A DNA stretch of 64,000 nucleotides, from the NCBI GenBank assembly GCA_964017185.1, contig OZ024875.1, positions 46,145,986-46,209,985 of the forward strand, in the 5' to 3' direction. Shown here one piece after another: positions 11,127 to 22,400 of the stretch (position 1 is the stretch's first letter; each line of letters opens with the position of its first letter). The stretch comes from Rugalucina vietnamica. Taxonomy: Eukaryota; Mollusca; Bivalvia; Lucinida; Lucinidae. The notes under the pieces are model-generated. The model saw nothing but the letters and a program-made list of their open reading frames with translations. It did no database searches and was not told where the DNA came from. Made by a program: the position numbers and the translations under genes.

Positions 11127-12267
11127 ATAAGACGCATATATAAACTGCGAGCAACACAAAATAGACACTTAAACATAAAACAAAGAGAACCACAACAGAA
11201 GTACAGCATCAGAACGGTCATTAATATGAATTAATATGAAATTACTTGGAGTGGGGCTTAAACATGTTTTTTGGGCGCCAAACCTTGCCGTCAGCTTCTG
11301 TAGCAGAGACTTTTTAATTTATAGTTATCTTAAATATTTGCTAAAACATAGTAATTACGCAAAAACGAGAACTATGGTCATGCAACTGTTTGAAAACAGC
11401 CTTACCTGTATTAAAGCTGTAAAACAGAACAAAACAAGGTTTTGTCAAGGAAACTCCCGCGGAAATGACCCTCTTCTTCCAGACTCTTAAATAATCTTAT
11501 CCAAGAATGAAGGCACTGTCGGCGGAGAGTGCCCCACCACCCTTCAATACGTTGGTTTCAAGTGCTGCTTCCGTCTATATAAGATGGTAATGAAGAATTT
11601 GGAGCTGTATTGTTCCAAAACAAATTCTGAAAGTCACGTACAAGTCCATTTTCTGTACCATAATCCCCTCGTTCAACACAAGGACACAAATTCTTTTACA
11701 GACTCTAGAAAATAACCTCCTATAATTATGGGATTATTGTTCGTGTTGTACACATTCAGCCAAATGATTTTTCTGGAAAATCCGTCTATGCAGCCACTTA
11801 TGCAAAGTCCAAAAGGCTTCAGTTTATCATAGCCGTCTATGTGCCAAATGAAATTTGGTCCAGGAACAGTGTAAGTACGTCTTTCAAGGCGCCTTGAAAG
11901 TCTGGCAGCCACCCCGTTTGGATCAAGCTCTCTCAAGATGAGTCTGTGACCGCTAAACAGTGGCCTACACATTTTGAATACATCAAAGTCGACCTGACCC
12001 TTGCAGTTCGGTTTGTATAAACGCGATGACCCTGTCAATATTACTGTATCGCCTTCATACGAGGTTTAACCATTTTAATATTCGCTTCAAGTGTCTTTCA
12101 CTTATTTGAACATCGTGCTTTAACGCTAACAAAGATACGATCGCCCTATACTACAGTCCTATGAGAAAATACAGCTCCGCCAAACACTCTGTGAAGCAAG
12201 TGTAGCCATGTTTTGGGGCGAATATCCAGCCAATCAGAGTCCAGGATTATGTCGTTTAGACGACATA

Positions 12268-12398
12268 TTATCTTGTTATAACAAGATAATTATCTTGTTA
12301 TAACAAGATAATTATCTTGGTATAACAAGATAATTATCTTGATATAACAAGATAAATAAGTTGTTTAAACAAGATAATAAGTTGTTTAAACAAGATAA
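12268..12398. repeat. tandem array of six 22-bp palindromes
   Basis: Units TTATCTTGTTATAACAAGAT+AA start at 12268, 12290, 12312 and 12334, each a near-perfect palindrome; two variants with GTTTAAAC at the centre follow at 12356 and 12378. A further small palindrome GTCGTTTAGACGAC lies at 12251-12264. The whole tract can fold or extrude. Confidence 0.9.
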
Positions 12399-12948
12399 AA
12401 AAGAGAAAAAAATGTCCCTTCCCGGGTTCCGTAGGAATCATACACATCGTGATATATTGCAAAGGGTGACTTTATAGCAAGTGGTAACATACCTGTAAGT
12501 AAGTATCAATCGATTTTGACATCAGACGCGTCAAAAAATCGACGAGTCCATAAAGTAGCATGTGCAAGATAAATCAGTACGAAATGCCTCCAGTTTTTGT
12601 TTTTTCGGTTGCAAGCACAGTAAGTGTTTATACAGGTACACTCTGAATATCAGTTCACGTGGTACGAAGTGAAGTCGTCGATCTTTTGACGCGTCTGTGG
12701 TCAAAATCGAGCTATACACTATATATTGTATAGTTACAAAGGCGTGAAATCGCTTTGGGCAACTTTAAAACATTAAACACTATTTTGATATAAAAAAAAA
12801 TCTGGGTTGGTAAAGCTAATAAAACTAATTGGAAACTTTTAATTATTTCCATTGCTAATAACGAAAAACTTCAGAATATTCATAAACATAAATGAGCCGC
12901 CTCAAGAGAAAACCAACAGTCTGCATATACAAAAACAAAGACGTAGAT

Positions 12949-12979
12949 CAGCTTCGCAGTGACTGCGAAGCTGATCAGC
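12949..12979. repeat. short perfect hairpin
   Basis: GATCAGCTTCGCAG and CTGCGAAGCTGATC are exact complements around a three-base TGA loop. Confidence 0.8.
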
Positions 12980-13057
12980 ATCTTTGTTTTCGCTGCACGG
13001 ATAGTGCTATCCCTCTTCTTCTTAAAGTCAAAAACTCAAGCTTCTAGCCTTCATCTG

Positions 13058-13234
13058 TGACTGTACAGGCTGATTTGTGTAGCACCTGGTCGGAAACCTC
13101 CAAGACCGGTTTTCTCGAGTAGCGGCTCAAATATAATGCCGTTATGTGGTTCTTATCTTTTTGTTTTATGCCTTGGTGTTTAAATTTTTTGTGCTGTTGG
13201 CGCCTTATATATGTTTTCATATTTTTAGTTAAGT
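13058..13234 (-). repeat. repeat A, left half (split by the LINE)
   Basis: Plus strand reads TTTTTGTTTTATGCCTTGGT, GTGCTGTTGGCGCCTTATAT and TTTTAGTTAAGTTAAG, stopping where the LINE tail begins. Its continuation resumes at about 14421 with GGTAACGGAGTGGCCACC and runs to about 14590. Confidence 0.8.
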
Positions 13235-14420
13235 TAAGTAAGTAATTACTTTATTTACCGAGGGTAACTCGGTTGGCTATGCCAAACTTCCCCGAGGCCC
13301 TCAAAGCATATATACAACACATTTTAGTCAAGACAATAAAACAATATCAGATTTACAAAATTAAATAAGTCACGTCATGAAAAGAAATCTGCTAAATGAA
13401 AATGAGATATTATGCTAGAAAGTCATTGAAGCAATGATAATAATGACACAGTCAGTGGCTTGCTTTTCATGTTAGCGAAACAGGTAATCTCATGTCGTGG
13501 CTCAATCATGTTATATTAGAAAATTACTAGATGAGCTAGTATGAAATTTACAAAGTGTGTGCAAAATATTGTAATGGCGATGGAGGTTGATATTTCAAGA
13601 CATACTGCCAGATTTCATCCATTGTAAGCAATTTTTAGAAAATGATTGAATGGTATCAGAATTCTTTATCCACAAGGGAATACTATTCCAAACCAGCGCA
13701 CCAGAATAAGACAGACTGTTTTTAAATAAATTAATTTTAGGTTAAGGTATGAGAAAATTTCTGTTAGAGGTTAATCTCAAATTTAACTGTGAGGAATTCA
13801 AATTCTGCATATCACCTCTCATCTGAAACAAATCTGTTAAGTAAATAGGGGCAGCATTCGTAGCTATTTTAAACATAACTTTTGCTTTGTTAAAAAATAT
13901 GCTTTCTTCAAAAGATAAGATATCCAACTGATTTCGTGCATCGACTAAAGTGGTGTAATCCTTCCCTAAAATAAGCTTGCAAGCCCTTCTTTGCATTTTT
14001 TCAATTTTATATGCATTTAAATTGCTAGAATTTCCCCATACTACACAACAATATTCAATATGAGGTTTTATAAATGCATTATAGTATAAACGTCTATGTT
14101 GTTCGTTGAGATATATTCGGATTTGTGATAGTAACCAAAGTTTCGACGCTATCTTTTTACATACATACTGAAAATGACTGTTCCAAACTAAATTCTGATC
14201 AACGTGAACTCCTAAGATTTTCTCGTTATTTGAATTTTTTAGCTCCCGATCGTTAAATGTGATGTTTATGTCACTTTCAATTAAGGAATTTCTCTTCTGT
14301 CTACTAGCAATCAACATTAATTTAGTTTTGTCAGTATTGATAGTCATACCATTCTCTAAGCACCAAATGTGGACGGAATTCAAAGCATTTTGGAGATTAG
14401 TTTCCAAGGAACACTAATAA
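13235..14420 (-). pseudogene. 5'-truncated CR1/Jockey-like LINE, nested in repeat A
   Basis: An open frame of 221 codons (13742-14407) reads WCLENGMTINTDKTKLMLIA, KILGVHVDQNLVW, LRRLYYNAFIKPHIEYCCVVW (split by few changes) and IEKMQRRACKLILG, the region just after the RT catalytic box. It starts immediately downstream of where that box should be. After an in-frame TAA it continues KINLFKNSLSYSGALVWNS to about 13600. A 3' UTR follows, ending in (AAGT)-type tail sequence at 13235-13245 (seen on the plus strand). Both flanks belong to one repeat-A copy. Dead on arrival by 5' truncation; the body is only lightly decayed, suggesting a fairly young insertion. Confidence 0.8.
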
Positions 14421-14590
14421 GGTAACGGAGTGGCCACCTATTGGGAAAATAGCTGCTCATTCGGCTTGCGATATGTTTTATGGTATAAGTACATGATTGT
14501 TAATTTGGTTTTTTCCCACCTCGGTTTTTGGAGTGGGAATCTTTTTCTGATTGCGCCTTTTCCTGATCTTTGCCTACTTGTACCTTCTTA
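14421..14590 (-). repeat. repeat A, right half (split by the LINE)
   Basis: GGTAACGGAGTGGCCACCTA, CGGCTTGCGATATGTTTTAT, TTCCCACCTCGGTTTTTGGA and CTGATTGCGCCTTTTCCTGA continue the copy interrupted at 13235. Confidence 0.8.
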
Positions 14591-15168
14591 TCATTGCCAC
14601 AGAGTATATTATTGCTATCATCTGATATACTTGACACACACGCCATTAAAATTTAATTAATTTTATGTATTGTATTATGTATTGCATCATCACGAAATTG
14701 AATTATGTAGTCAAACATACGTTGTGTTTTATCGCCATAAGATGGCTTTCTCTGCTTTTTGACGTTTTTTCCACATTTGATTTGGATACACCACTTCATC
14801 ACGATAGTTAAATTACAAGGTAAAACGCTCTACAAAATGATTAACGGGTCAGAACGTCATTGACTGCAAACGTAGTCAAACCACCCTAAAGATTAATGTT
14901 CGTATTACTTTTATATGCATATACTAGGTACCTATGTATGTACAAAACAGTGCAAAGAAATTGAGCATCTATCCGATGATTTTTAATGCACAGAATTTAA
15001 ACCGATCAATCTAATGCATCGCAAGCCTGAAAATAACGTTTTAATTGAACACCTTCGACTGAAACCAATGTCAAACGAGTTAAATAAAAAAGTTTTCCAG
15101 TATTTGTTTTCGCGACTTCGATCGAGGTACATGTATATCTAGTTTATAACAGGTATCTAAACAGGCCC
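14591..15168. other. no assignable feature
   Basis: AT-rich sequence between the LINE-split repeat A and repeat C; no open frame, repeat or motif that I recognise. Confidence 0.4.
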
Positions 15169-15610
15169 ATACTATATCCCTTTGAACGTTTTCACTGCTT
15201 CCAAAGGATCAAACTTTTATATTTTATTTGCGGCTGCGGCCGGCGTTGTGCCGTGTGGCGGTCCTAAAAAGTCTCCCCGTACACCATCCATAGTACAGAT
15301 TATATTATTTCTTTCGGTCCTTTGAGACAAGTAAGAATATTCAGATTATTAAAATTGTATGTTTAGAGCCATCTTCTAAACAATTGTAAATTTTATGATC
15401 CCGTTTAGGCATGTGTCTTTAGTTTAGATATCCCTTGATTAATGTTTTGAAATTGCAGTATATTTACATGTTTCTGGCTGTCGTCGCCGGTTTTATAAAG
15501 GTCACTGATGAGAGATCAGTACCAGAAATTGTGCAATATGGCCCATACAATATCCATTTGAACGTTTTCACTGCTTCCAAAGGATCAAACATTTATATTC
15601 TTATTATAAG
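15169..15610 (+). repeat. dispersed repeat C, two partial copies
   Basis: CCATACTATATCCCTTTGAA, CGTTTTCACTGCTTCCAAAG and GTGTGGCGGTCCTAAAAAGT at 15169-15345, and the first block again at about 15540. Further copies in minus orientation: 39395-39465, 43738-44210 and 44220-44430. Class unknown. Confidence 0.7.
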
Positions 15611-15950
15611 CTATTTATTTCCGCACCCAAAACATATAGTTTTTTATATTCTGTGTACATGAATATTATTTACAGCTTAATAATAACATTAGTAAATAAT
15701 TCGTAAAAGTTTAACGTCATTATACATAATGTCATCGGTTAACATGTCGTGGCAAAGGCTATTTTGGTTCGTGTTCCGTTTACTTAACAGTTAAAACAGG
15801 ACACAGTTGGTCACGGGGAGGTGACAATAAACAATGCCGCCACTGTGACAGTAAAGTAATTTGTTTGACTTGTCTATTTGCTAAGCCTTCCAGTATTTCC
15901 AACTTATATCTTATGGATAAATGTATGTTGTGCAAGTCACCTTATAGGTT

Positions 15951-16489
15951 CTACAAAATTTTGCAAGGCTTTGATTTCCCATGTGATTGTGGAGGTCGTC
16001 TTCCAGGTGGGTAATCAACAAAGTCATAGTAGGTCGGGTCATCTTGCCAATTTTGGAACGTATCTTTAGGCTCTCTTCGTAATTGTGAGAAGTCGGGTGC
16101 ACGGGTTGCTGCTTCACGTGCCATCTCTGTGTGAGACGTCCAGGGAGGGTCATAAACTGGCTGCTTTCCTTCGTCATTTGTGGTACCTGTGGCAGTATCA
16201 GGCTCAGATTCTTCAGTCGTGAGAAATATGTCAACGAATCGTTTATTTTCTTGTTCGGTGACGGGTGCGTTTTCAAAGCCCTCTTTTACTTGCCTCTCAT
16301 ATTCCTTGTTTTTCTCATTTCCAATATTTTTCAAGTTTTCATTTAGAGCGTTCCTCTGTTTTGACAGGTCTTCTTTAATAGCATTCTTGAATGACGATGA
16401 ACTTTCTATATCGACCTCCTTTGATAATTGTCGAAGAAACGATTTGCCAATCACGTCACCGGAAGGTTTTGCTTGTTGCATTGTCGTAT
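15951..16489 (-). CDS. GBP-like exon 8: C-terminal helix, acidic tail and CaaX box
   Basis: Acceptor TCTTATTTTAG|AT restores phase 1 from exon 7. About 179 residues. The first half is charged and helix-prone (SFKNAIKEDLSKQRNALNEN and KNKEYERQVKEGFENAP), like the GBP C-terminal helices. The second half is acidic and proline-rich, likely disordered, longer than in vertebrate GBPs. It ends PPGRRPPQSHGKSKPCKIL and TAG: a CaaX box whose terminal leucine favours geranylgeranylation, behind scattered basic residues. This arrangement resembles prenylated vertebrate GBPs. Confidence 0.8.
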
Positions 16490-19400
16490 CTAAAATAAGA
16501 AGTCGTTACCTCAAATAATTAAAGAACTCCAATGGCCAAAATCGGTATCACAGTGCCTGTCTTACTGCGTAAAAGATTCCTTGACAGCAAATGGCATACA
16601 ATAGACAAAATGGCAATGTCATAATGATGCGATAATTAGTTTTGTTCTCACCGAAACCTATTTACTAGTGATATACGGTGGGCAATTTTATCAACATCAT
16701 TCATAACTTCAGATTTTAGAATCCATGATAAGATTAAAGCGGAACATGTTTAAATTGAAGATCATTAGACATCTTTGAAGTTTGTTTTTGATTGATTTTG
16801 TCAACTGCAAATGTGGCATATATCAATTTCCCTTTTTTTTGTTGACTACGAACAAAATGATACCTTTCTGTGCCTCTTGGACCATGAGAAATACATTATG
16901 TTCTTCCTCTTCTTTTCCATCCAGGTACGACTGCAAAACTTGGCGTTTCTTAAAGAAGAAAACGAACTTTTAAGGGTTAAAATAATTTAAAATAGCCTCG
17001 TTGTTGAATTAAAACAGCGTACGCTTCAGCGCCACTTGTTTACCAGGCGCTATGAACACTCACTAGATCTACTCTCAAACGTTGCAAAATCAACACATTT
17101 TATGATTAGCCAAAACGAGTGTGAAATCACCGTTCGGAACAACGGAAAAAAGAAGTCCCTTGTTGACCCAATTCATCTTTTGTACCTAGATGAACAAAAC
17201 AATATGGCCATATTGTTTGTTTGTTTGATTGAAATGGTCTTCTCCAGTAATTTTATATGACTGATCGTTCCAAGGCGATACTTCGGTATCGTAAACTGCG
17301 AAAGACATTGTCTAAATTTTTGATTAATCATGGAATTTATCATGATTTATTTGTTTGTCCATGATGATTCATTGACAAGTTAGAGATTCAACATGAGGAC
17401 TAAACAACTAACTAAATGTTGTGAACCACTGCAGTAGCTGAGTGTGAGGTAAGGTACATTGTACCCGATCGTTTTAAGCCCGCCAGTGATTTTATATTAC
17501 TGATCGTTCGAAGGCGATACTTCTGTGGTGGTTCTTATTAGCTCGACTGCACGAAGTGCATAGAGCTATTGGAGTCACCCCGGTCGTCCACGTTCCCGTT
17601 CCCGTTCCCGTGCGCGTCACACTTGCGTTAAAGTTTTCTAGAAGTCCATATCTTGACAACCACTCATCAGAAAGCATTCATACTTGGACCATAGATACCC
17701 TGTAGGGTTAGCTTTCATTCCATGGCATCAGGCCCCTGGGTCCAGGCCAGGGGGTGGGGCTAGAGGTTAAAATCTAGAACACCTTCAAAAATGGCAATTC
17801 TTATGTTAAAGTTTTCTAGAAGTCCATATCTTGACAACCACTCATCAGAAAGCATTGATACTTAGGCCATTGACACCCTGTAGGGTCGGCTTTCATTCCA
17901 TGGCATCTGATCACTGGGTCCATGCTAGGGGGTGGGGCTAGAGGTTAAAATCTAGAACCCCATTAATAATAATGGCTTTTCTGTGATATAGTATTCTAGA
18001 AGTCTATATCTTGAAAACTTTTTATCAGAGAGCTTTCATACTCGGACCATAGGTACCCTGTAGGGTTGAGTTTCATTCCATGGCGCATCGGGCCCCTGGG
18101 TCCATGCCTGTGGGGTGGGGCTGGAGGTTAAAAACTAGAACACTAAAAATAGATGTACTGTTGTGTAACTTTTACAAGGAGGCATATCTTGACAACTTAT
18201 CATAAAGCATTCATACTTCATACACTTTAGGTTCCATGACATCGGACCTCTGGGTCGGAGTCAGAGGGGCGGGGCTAGAGGTCAAAATCTAGAACTCCCC
18301 GTTTTGTTTTTTTTTCTTTTTATTTCTTAATAGAAACAAGTTAGGAGGATGGTTGGTCATTCATCTTTTGACTTTGTGACACTAACTTGTGTGTCATGAC
18401 GGTAAGGGTCGGTTGACCTACTTTCCATGGTTCAGTGATTTTGCCTTATATCTTGACACTCAATCAGTATATTTTCTTACTTCTTTCAGATTATGAGTTA
18501 GTACGACCAGGCCTTTGACCCCAATATACTTATAGGTCACTGTGACCTAATTTCACGGTTCAGTGATTTTGCCTTATATCTTGACACTCAATTAGTATAT
18601 TTTCATATTTTTTTCAGATTATGAGTGAGTATGACCAGACCTTTGACCCCAATATACTTATAGGTCACTGTGACCTAATTTCACGGTTCAGTGATTTTGC
18701 CTTATATCTCGGTACTCAAATGGTTTATGAACAAACTTCTTTCAAAGTATGTTTGCGTATGACAAGACCTTTGACCCTGAAGTAGTCCTAGGTCACTGTG
18801 ACCTAATTTCACGGTTCAGTGATTTTGCCTTATATCTTGACACTTGATTAGTATATTTTCATACTTTTTTCAGATTATGAGTGAGTATGACCAGACCTTT
18901 GACCCCAATATACTTACAGGTCACTGTGACCTAATTTCACGGTTCAGTGATTTTTGCCTTATATCTCGGTACTCAAATGGTTTATAAACAAACTTCTTTC
19001 AAAGTATGTTTGCGTATGACAAGACCTTTGACCCTGAAGTAGTCCTAGGTCACTGTGACCTAATTTCACGGTTCAGTGATTTTGCCTTATATCTTGACAC
19101 TCAATTAGTATATTTTCATACTTTTTTCAGATTATGAGTGAGTATGACCAGACCTTTGACCCTAATATACTTATAGGTCACTGTGACCTTATTTCACGGT
19201 TCAGTGACTCTGCCTTATATCTCGGCACTCAAGTGGTTTATGTTTATGATCAAACTTCTTTCACACTATGTTTGTGTATGACAAGACCTTTGACCCTAAA
19301 GTAGTCCTAGGTCAATATGACCTAATTTCACGGTTCAGTGATTTTCCTTTATATCTCGGCACTCAATTGGTATATGAACATACTTCTTTCACGATATGTA

Positions 19401-22400
19401 TGAGTATGACAAGACCTTTGACCGTAAAGTATTCCTGGGTCACTGTGACCTAATTTCATGGTTCAGTGATTTTGCCTTATATCTCGATACTCAGTTGGTA
19501 TTTTTTCATACTTCTTTCTGATTATGAATGAGTATGACCGCACCTTTAACCCAAACATACTTATAGGTCACTATGACCTAATTTCATGGTTCAGTGATTT
19601 TGCTTTATATCTAAACACTGAATGGGTATATGATCATTTTTCTTTCACATTATGAGTAAGTATCACAAGACCTTTGACCCTGCAATACTTATAGGTCAGT
19701 GTGACCTTTATTCACGGGTCAGTGATTTTGTGTCTTGGCACTCAGTTGGTATATGAACACACTTCTTTCACAATATGAGTGAGACCTTTAAATCTTAGGT
19801 AGTTATAGTTAACTTTCATGGTTCAGTGATTTTGCCTTATTGCATCAAGGCAAAAAGATGTATGAGCATAATGCTTTGGGTTACTGGTCGGGTTTGGCCT
19901 TATGTTTGACAAAGGTCAGAAGGTCAGAAGCAGTCGAGCACGCTGTCCTGCGACAGCTCTTATTTTTTATATATTGGTGCTTGAATTTTTGTGCTGTTGT
20001 TATCATATTTTAGTTAAGTTTGAGTAACTGGGTGGCCGCCTATTGTGAAAATAGCTGCTCATTCGGCACACGATATGTCTTCATGGTATAAGTGGTTCTA
20101 TTTGTTTCATGTTTTGGAGTGGAAATGTTTGTGCTGTTGGAATCTTATGTACGTTTTCATAGTTTTAGCTAAGTTCGGGTAACTGAGTGACAGCCTATTG
20201 GGGAATAGCTGTTCACTCGGCTTACGCTATGTTTTCTAAGTAATTTTACTTCCTATAGGCGGTTTGCCTTTATTTCGTCAGGGTGAATATTTGTCACCAA
20301 CATGACAGGCATATGTACCAGCCGGGTTTCGAACCCGCAACTTCTTGATTGCTAAGCAAATACGCTGTCCATTACACCACCGCGGCTGTATAAGTACTCA
20401 TTGTCAATAGAATTTTTCCCACCTCTGTTTGGGAGCAGAAATTTTTTTCTGATTGTTCGTTTTCCTGATCAGTGCCTACTTGTACCTTTTAATGAAGTAC
20501 AAAACGTTAGCGTAATCTCTTTTAGAATTTTATAGTTCGATCTATTGATACCTTCATCACTGCAAGTCATTTATAAAAAGTTTTCTGATTTATAAGACTT
20601 AGTATACTGCTGTTCTCACTGCTTTAGTTATTATTACCTTTGGGCCTAATCCCACTGTTTTCTTGTACTGTTTTATGATCCACTCAATATCTCTGATATA
20701 TTCATCATATCCAGAAACATGTTGGTAGGCTTTGTTGTCGATCTTAGTTTTGATTCGTCGTTCGTCTAAATAGCGCACCCTACCCCAACACATTCTCTCG
20801 GAATCTTTCGTGATTGACTTCAATAGTCTGTCCAAAACTTGTTCAAATGCTTCCTGTGAGTAAAAAGGACACGCTTGACTGAACGTCAAAACATTGTAGC
20901 AAGATATCTCGGATCCAAAATAACCAACATGTTTGTTGGATCCGAGGAGAGCATAAGGCACATGAATTGATACAATTTAAATCAATATACAAACTCATAC
21001 ATCAGGCGGGAAAGAAAGAAAGTACTAAACACAACACTACAAAACGTTGCACAGGAAAAGCAAAGCTCTTTCACAATAATGTACAAGTAGGCAACGATCA
21101 GGAAAAAGGCGCAATCAGAAAGAAATTCTCACTTCGAAAACCGAGGTGGGAAAAACAAATTGACGATTAGGTTCTTATACTTATAGAATATATCGTAAGC
21201 CGAGTGAGCAACTATTTCCCAATAGGCGGTCACTCAGTTACCCGAACTTAAATAAAACTATGAAAACGCACATAAGGTTTAAACAACACAAAAATTCGAC
21301 TCCAAAACATAAAACAAATAGAACCACAACGGAAGTACTACCTTGGAATGATCAGTAATATAAAACTACTAGGGGCTTAAACCAGTTTTACAGGGCCCTA
21401 ACCTCGCCCTCAACTTCTGCAATGGTTCAGTTATACACAAATATAAACAAGAAATAAGATAAATCGTGTTAAGAAAACATATCACATAAGTATCCACATG
21501 TAACATGCATAACGGAAAGCAGGGTGAGCAGCTGTTGAAGTGAGGTGGTCACCGTTATCTGGCTAGCATCAACCAAATACAAAGGTGGCCAGTATAACAG
21601 AGAGACATACGGGATAAACATGATTGAATAATAGCTTTAGAAACACATGTTCATCCCCATTTAGTATATGTACAGTATATATTGTGTAATTTTGTATTTT
21701 TAACCTTATGATAATTTGACAAACAGTATCAATGGTTGAATCTTCTCCTGGATTCGTGATTTATTCAATAGCATGGCACAAATTATGATTGGTTCCCATA
21801 ATGTCTTCGCTATCATTGGATTTAATAAAATAAAGCAAGCAGTATACTGTAGCTTGACCTACAAGTATTACACGACCTTCGACGGTTCCTGGGTAAAAAA
21901 GCACCAAAATACCATAATAGCATCCAGAAACACTCATCAAATTACAGCGTCCCTGATTTTGGTCATGATTTAGTGGTGGTTACACACGTAATTGATTTTG
22001 GGTCACTTTTTGGAGGACTCCTGTAAAGTTTAGACGTACATTTATTCCTATCAGGTATTAATTACAGAAACCAGTGATGTTGTTTTTTGTGTTTGAATGC
22101 TAAATAGCTTATTGGACTTTGAAAAACAGTTGGTGGTCCAAAATATTTTTGGTCGAGTTTGGAGTTTGTCTTTTTAATAGCGTTATGTTATGATACACTG
22201 TATAGTGTCCAGTGTTCACACAGCATAAAATAACTAACACATACCATAGCAGACCCAGTAAAAAGCTCAACATCGTCATAAATGATGACTTTTCTCAGAT
22301 ATTCTATAGCTTTATCCGTACTCTGTACATGGAACTGAGCTATCGTCTCTGTGTCTGGCAGAACGTCACCCATGAGGCGTTGCATTTCTGCTTTATATAC

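Larger units (their letters stand above)
8170..12190 (-). pseudogene. decayed integrase-core (DDE) gene, two exons
   Basis: Exon 1 (about 11430-12190) reads, across frameshifts, SERHLKRILK (helix-turn-helix-like), LILRELDPNGVAARL, GPNFIWHIDGYDKLKPFG (first catalytic D), GCIDGFSRKIIWL, then DYGTENGLVRDFQ (second D) and NQRIEGWWGTLRRQ (third, E). Exon 2 (about 8190-8545) reads FELDETSETWNRHDIRPS, VPFGRPDVIFYAPELW and, in another frame, CGEDVYGVCVSIMGRDN. A donor ACAG|GTAAGG near 11431 and acceptor TTGTTTTCAG near 8536 suggest a natural intron, now filled by a Helitron-like element. Lesions seen: TGA after KWLNLV (near 12060), frame changes near 12050 and 11680, TGA just before NQRIE, TAA before the donor, and a frameshift near 8400. 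The family is the unnamed integrase-core proteins common in fish, cnidarian and mollusc genomes. Confidence 0.72.
17537..19967 (-). mobile_element. Helitron-like non-autonomous element with two tandem-repeat cores (ERE-rich)
   Basis: Left end (plus strand) TTAGCTCGACTGC at 17538-17550 is the reverse complement of a CTAA terminus, followed outward by T, with hairpin GCACGAAGTGC beside it: the classic Helitron 3' end (hairpin, CTRR, A/T target). Right end has GCAGTCGAGC (19930-19939), inverse of 17541-17550, and a perfect 6-bp hairpin GCTGTC-CTGC-GACAGC (19942-19957). The interior holds four ~180-bp units (about 17560-18300), then an array of ~128-bp units (18340-19850). It interrupts a repeat-A copy whose halves lie at 17460-17536 and 19968 onward. 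No coding capacity seen. Architecture matches bivalve pearl/HINE elements; family name inferred. Confidence 0.7.

Noticed and set aside
20310-20387. Possible functional tRNA gene on the minus strand
   Set aside because: Acceptor arms do not pair, and a SINE-type body follows immediately.
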